Assembly (NCBI GenBank): GCA_003512955.1
Contig: DOTG01000026.1
Coordinates: 222,032 to 286,031, forward strand
Direction of reading: 5' to 3'
DNA length: 64,000 nt
Source of the DNA: Marinilabiliales bacterium
GTDB taxonomy: Bacteria > Bacteroidota > Bacteroidia > Bacteroidales > SZUA-534
A program made the translations under genes and the position numbers. A model generated the notes under the pieces. The model was given only the letters and a program-made list of their open reading frames with translations. It did no database searches and was not told the origin of the DNA. Below are positions 60,915 to 64,000 of this stretch, piece by piece (positions within the stretch are counted from its first letter, which is position 1; each line of letters begins with the position of its first letter).

Positions 60915-61862
60915 TTATATTTCTTTATCAATCTGATAATGATTGCGGTCGGAAGAACTGCGTGAGATTAATTCCCCAAGAAAACCGCTTAAAAAAAGCT
61001 GTGTCCCAATCATCATACACACCAAGGCAATATAAAAATAGGGACTGTCGGTAACTAAAATGGCTTTTACCCCTTTGGAAAGGGCAACCAATTTATTGAC
61101 ACCCACCGCGATGGCCGAAATAAATCCAAACATAAAAACCAAAACTCCCAAAGTACCAAACAGGTGCATGGGTTTTTTCCCAAACCGGGTCATAAAAATA
61201 ATCGACATCAAATCAAGGAACCCATTGATGAACCGCTCCAAACCAAATTTGGTCACTCCATATTTCCGGGCCTGGTGTTTCACTACTTTTTCACCAATCT
61301 TGGTAAACCCGGCCTGTTTGGCCAGTACCGGAATGTACCGGTGCATCTCGCCATAAACCTCGATAGATTTGATGACCTCGTTTTTATAGGCCTTCAACCC
61401 GCAATTAAAATCATGGAGTCTGATTCCCGTGCTTTTTCGTGCAGTCCAGTTATAAAAGCGGCTGGGAATGGTTTTGGTAATGGGGTCGTGTCTTCTTTTT
61501 TTCCACCCCGAAACCATATCGTATTTGTCGCGGACAATCATATAATAAAGGCCGGGGATTTCCTCCGGGCTGTCCTGTAAATCGGCATCCATGGTAATTA
61601 CCACATCACCTTCGGCCATTTGGAACCCGCAAAATAATGCGGCCGATTTTCCATAATTCCGGCGAAATTTTATGCCCCGAATGGAACCATATTCCCCTGA
61701 AAGATGTTCGATTTCGTGCCAGGAACCATCGTTACTGCCATCGTCAACCAAAATAATTTCATAGGTAAAGTTATGGTCGTACATTACCTTGGCAATCCAC
61801 GATACCAGTTCATTGAGCGATTCTTCCTCGTTAAAAAGAGGCACTACGATACTTATATTCAT
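60915..61862 (-). CDS. Glycosyltransferase family 2 (polyprenyl-phosphate sugar transferase-like)
   Basis: A 315-residue membrane glycosyltransferase. The GT2 domain (residues 1-215) has VVPLFNEEESLNELV, LVDDGSNDGSW (donor-binding Asp pair), and the DxD in TMDADLQDSPEEIP, followed by SGWKKRRHDP. The C-terminal part (about 232-256 and 266-290) forms two transmembrane helices, the pattern of ArnC/DPM1-like enzymes that load a sugar onto polyprenyl phosphate. The next gene (61979-62503) encodes a DUF4199 membrane protein; this pair is often conserved in Bacteroidota, from memory. Confidence 0.92.
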   Translation of the reverse strand: MNISIVVPLFNEEESLNELVSWIAKVMYDHNFTYEIILVDDGSNDGSWHEIEHLSGEYGSIRGIKFRRNYGKSAALFCGFQMAEGDVVITMDADLQDSPEEIPGLYYMIVRDKYDMVSGWKKRRHDPITKTIPSRFYNWTARKSTGIRLHDFNCGLKAYKNEVIKSIEVYGEMHRYIPVLAKQAGFTKIGEKVVKHQARKYGVTKFGLERFINGFLDLMSIIFMTRFGKKPMHLFGTLGVLVFMFGFISAIAVGVNKLVALSKGVKAILVTDSPYFYIALVCMMIGTQLFLSGFLGELISRSSSDRNHYQIDKEI

Positions 61863-61978
61863 GCGTCAATTTTTATTTTTCTATTTCAATGTCACATAGC
61901 CTGTCCCGCTTTGCGGGAGAATCAGCCATGTATGAAAGTTTGTGTTGCTATTTCATCTGGCTATTCCATCATTTATAT

Positions 61979-62503
61979 TTATTTGTCGTATCTGGCAGGA
62001 GTTTTTACAAAAACCGCCATCACTAAACCCAATAACACGCCGCTAAAAACCTGGTAAAAAAACACGATGGCGGCCATTGAGCCAGGGTTCAGTGAATTTT
62101 TATACAATTCTACCAATGCATCCACCTGTTCTTTGGGCAATTTATTTTTCTCCGAATAGGCCAAACGCATCTGTTCAATAAAATAGTTGATGCCTTCTGG
62201 TTCAAGGTAGGCATAATAAAAATAGGAGAAAAACGAGTAAATAAATGCAGCAAACACACTCAATAAAACCGCAAAACCTAAAGCATGACGATAAAGAAAC
62301 ACCTCAGGAAAATGCAGATCGCGGAACTTACGGCCAAAATACAGGAAAGCCATAGCCATGAGCAGGGCATTAAAAACACCGACACTGTCTCCGGGTACAT
62401 GGGGGTAACCCGCCAAATGCATGACAAAAACAATGAATGAAAAAGCCAACCCCACGTAGAGGCCATAGGTCATGGTATGTTTGTAGAGAAGATTGTTTTG
62501 CAT
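61979..62503 (-). CDS. DUF4199 family membrane protein
   Basis: A 174-residue integral membrane protein with four predicted helices (about 13-31, 43-58, 71-96 and 146-166). It has the DUF4199 pattern: an early Tyr-Gly segment (TYGLYVGLAFSFIVFVMHLAG), a short hydrophilic loop FRDLHFPEVFLYRHALG, and FYYAYLEPEGINYFIEQ before a soluble helix. No function is known. It lies upstream of the GT2 gene (116-base gap) and is read in the same direction. Confidence 0.88.
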   Translation of the reverse strand: MQNNLLYKHTMTYGLYVGLAFSFIVFVMHLAGYPHVPGDSVGVFNALLMAMAFLYFGRKFRDLHFPEVFLYRHALGFAVLLSVFAAFIYSFFSYFYYAYLEPEGINYFIEQMRLAYSEKNKLPKEQVDALVELYKNSLNPGSMAAIVFFYQVFSGVLLGLVMAVFVKTPARYDK

Positions 62504-62708
62504 ATCTGTTCGTTATGTGGCAAATATACTTTTTTATACCGATTTTTAAAACATCGCGCGGTGAACTCAAACAAATAACCCGGCGATTCATTTTTATCCT
62601 TCATTTGAGCCGGTTCCTCAAATTGAAAGGTTAAGGTACTTATACGGGTTAATACTAAATGTTTAGCTTACTGTTGTTTAACTCTAAATTAAATTTCGAT
62701 GATGTTTT

Positions 62709-62738
62709 TTGCAAAAGATGGATTAATTATTACTTTTG
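62709..62738 (+). promoter_or_regulatory. Promoter of the SRP RNA gene
   Basis: TTG (62709-62711), 19 bases, TACTTTTG (62731-62738). The predicted start, about five bases downstream, coincides with the 5' end of the SRP RNA stem at 62743. It has the same elements as the tRNA-Phe promoter. Confidence 0.88.
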
Positions 62739-62742
62739 TGCG

Positions 62743-62840
62743 CGGGTAAGTCTTATACGACCAGCTCCTGTTGAACTCCCCCAGGTCCGGAAGGAAGCAA
62801 GGGTAGATGGTTGAGCGGTGCGATGTAAGTAGCTTACCCG
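62743..62840 (+). ncRNA. ffs: Signal recognition particle RNA (4.5S type)
   Basis: A 98-base RNA with closing stem CGGGTAAG/CTTACCCG and the highly conserved SRP domain IV segment AGGTCCGGAAGGAAGCA (62783-62799), with GGGTAGATGG on the return strand. It is the small bacterial form that binds Ffh and FtsY to target membrane proteins. It is followed by a T-rich stretch TTTTATTTTT as terminator, and the YgjP-like gene begins 16 bases after the RNA. Confidence 0.97.
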
Positions 62841-62856
62841 TTTTATTTTTAAACTC

Positions 62857-63570
62857 ATGAAGTCCAAAACATACAGTATTCCATCAGTGGGTGACATTCT
62901 GGTATGTAAACATTTCAATACAAAACGGCTCACTATAAAACTTAAAGCAGGAGAAAACCCGAAAGTAGTCATTCCCGCCTTAATGCCATTTGATATGGGA
63001 TTCCGTTTCGCTGTTGAGAAGCAGGAATGGATTAAAGACCATGCAGCAAAACTGGCACAAACAAAACCAGCCCCGGTTTTATTGAATGGTACGTTTTTTC
63101 AAACCCGGTTCCATCAGGTACAGTCGGCATTTCACCCACATAAAAATGTGGTCAGCCGCAAAAATGGAAACACGGTTACCCTGTTTTTCCCCGAAGGCGA
63201 ATCCCTGGAGTCAGATAAAAACCAGAAACTGATCCGGTCCTTTATATTGGAATTGCTCCGGAAAGAGGCTAAAACGTATTTACCCGGACGAACCAGGCAA
63301 TTGGCTGTACAATTTGGATTTCAATGTAAAAATATAACAGTTAAAAATTTAAAAACCCGTTGGGGAAGCTGTTCTGCAATCAACAACATCAATTTGAATT
63401 TACATTTGATGCGGTTGCCTGAACATTTGTCAGATTTTATCATTTTGCACGAATTATGCCATACCCGGCACAAAAACCACGGAGCCCAGTTCCATGAACT
63501 GCTTAACAAACTCTGTGGTGATGAAAAACGTTATAATAAGGAATTAAAAAAATATCATATACAATTTTAA
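62857..63570 (+). CDS. YgjP-like metallopeptidase (M48-like, DUF45)
   Basis: A 237-residue cytoplasmic protein with the zinc-binding HELCHTRHKNHGAQFHELL (near residue 195-213), the minimal YgjP/SprT-type site. The region before it, KNLKTRWGSCSAINNINLNLHLMRLP, is a family hallmark. The N-terminal half has beta strands with a KRLTIKLKAGENPKVVIPALMPFD segment. The length is normal. The function of YgjP proteins is not settled; a proteolytic role is inferred from the motif. It follows the SRP RNA directly and precedes pepT by three bases. Confidence 0.9.
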   Translation: MKSKTYSIPSVGDILVCKHFNTKRLTIKLKAGENPKVVIPALMPFDMGFRFAVEKQEWIKDHAAKLAQTKPAPVLLNGTFFQTRFHQVQSAFHPHKNVVSRKNGNTVTLFFPEGESLESDKNQKLIRSFILELLRKEAKTYLPGRTRQLAVQFGFQCKNITVKNLKTRWGSCSAINNINLNLHLMRLPEHLSDFIILHELCHTRHKNHGAQFHELLNKLCGDEKRYNKELKKYHIQF

Positions 63571-63573
63571 CAC

Positions 63574-64000
63574 ATGGATAAAATAGCAGAACGTTTTATA
63601 CGCTACGCAAAGATTGACACGCAATCGAACGATAAATCAACCACTTGCCCAAGTACCAACAAGCAATTTAACCTGGCAAAAATTTTAAAAGACGAGTTGG
63701 AACACATGGGCATCAACAAAACGGAGCTCGACGAAAATGGCTACCTCTACGCCCAAATCCCAGCCAACGTTGTTTTTAAAGTGCCTGCCATCGGGTTTAT
63801 TGCTCACTTGGATACGAGCCCTGACATGCCTTCGGAGAATGTGAAACCTATTTTAATCAAAGGTTATTCCGGCAAAGACATTCTCCTGAATCAGGAAAAA
63901 GGGATTGTACTTTCTCCCAACGAGTTTCCTGAATTAGCCAGATACAAGGGCAATGACTTAATTGTCACCGATGGTAATACCCTTTTGGGAGCAGACGATA
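63574..64000 (+). CDS. pepT: Tripeptide aminopeptidase PepT (5' part, cut by window end)
   Basis: From ATG 63574 the frame reads MDKIAERFIRYAKIDTQSND, then CPSTNKQFNLAKILKDELEHMG, and the metal-binding IGFIAHLDTSPDMP (M20 His and Asp), followed by NTLLGADD at the edge, where the next ligand lies in LLGADDKAG-type context. PepT cleaves N-terminal residues from tripeptides. About 142 of roughly 410 residues are in this window. It starts three bases after the YgjP-like gene, so the two are cotranscribed. Confidence 0.9.
   Translation, partial: MDKIAERFIRYAKIDTQSNDKSTTCPSTNKQFNLAKILKDELEHMGINKTELDENGYLYAQIPANVVFKVPAIGFIAHLDTSPDMPSENVKPILIKGYSGKDILLNQEKGIVLSPNEFPELARYKGNDLIVTDGNTLLGADD

Noticed and set aside
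61900..61926. Small palindrome TCCCGCTTTGCGGGA between GT2 and DUF4199 genes
   Set aside because: It has no T-tract on either strand, so I could not call it a terminator.

Overview
The window is typical Bacteroidota chromosome. The evidence is a type IX secretion sorting domain (54.8 kb), a TonB receptor paired with a DUF4249 lipoprotein, BACON-like domains, a DUF2723 glycosyltransferase, lipid A genes (lpxK, lpxH), and promoters of the Bacteroidota type TTG-N19/20-TAnnTTTG, with almost no Shine-Dalgarno sequences. I cannot place it below phylum or class level from sequence alone.

0-14 kb is housekeeping: release factor 2 with its programmed frameshift, recX, prmC, ribD, a GIN-domain protein, lpxK, then a minus-strand glycan cluster (methyltransferase, flippase, 1032-aa DUF2723 protein), and a GT4 glycosyltransferase with rnhB. 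13.9-14.8 kb holds the remains of an MNT-HEPN pair. Its MNT gene is interrupted by a 117-bp miniature inverted-repeat element with a clean 5-bp target duplication, and its HEPN gene is frameshifted. Copies of the same element lie at 25.4 and 60.6 kb.

14.9-31 kb continues with mrp, sppA, small secreted proteins, lpxH with a TlpA-like lipoprotein, ribF, a second GIN-domain protein, ispD, an M20 dipeptidase, yaaA and a leucine-rich-repeat protein.

31-45 kb is the accessory core: a minus-strand Rhs-type polymorphic-toxin-like locus. It reads, in order of transcription: an S74-chaperone tail-fibre-like protein; a 1251-aa YD-repeat/BACON surface protein; a 1345-aa Rhs protein with a roughly 265-aa variable tip; a MORN-like lipoprotein; then alternative tip cassettes, each followed at once by a small membrane protein or lipoprotein (likely immunity partners), with duplicated spacers, Rhs core remnants and an ORF6N gene. 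Two of the tips have no proper start codon and share a 23-bp junction sequence, which suggests silent cassettes available for tip replacement.

45-64 kb returns to core genes: a heptose-7-phosphate kinase homologue, fhs, an M48 protease, a response regulator, a 0.6-kb region with two small-RNA-like units, a TonB receptor/DUF4249 pair, a T9SS cargo protein, lepA, tRNA-Phe, a subtilase, pssA, GT2 and DUF4199 membrane proteins, the SRP RNA, a YgjP-like metallopeptidase, and the 5' end of pepT, cut by the window edge.
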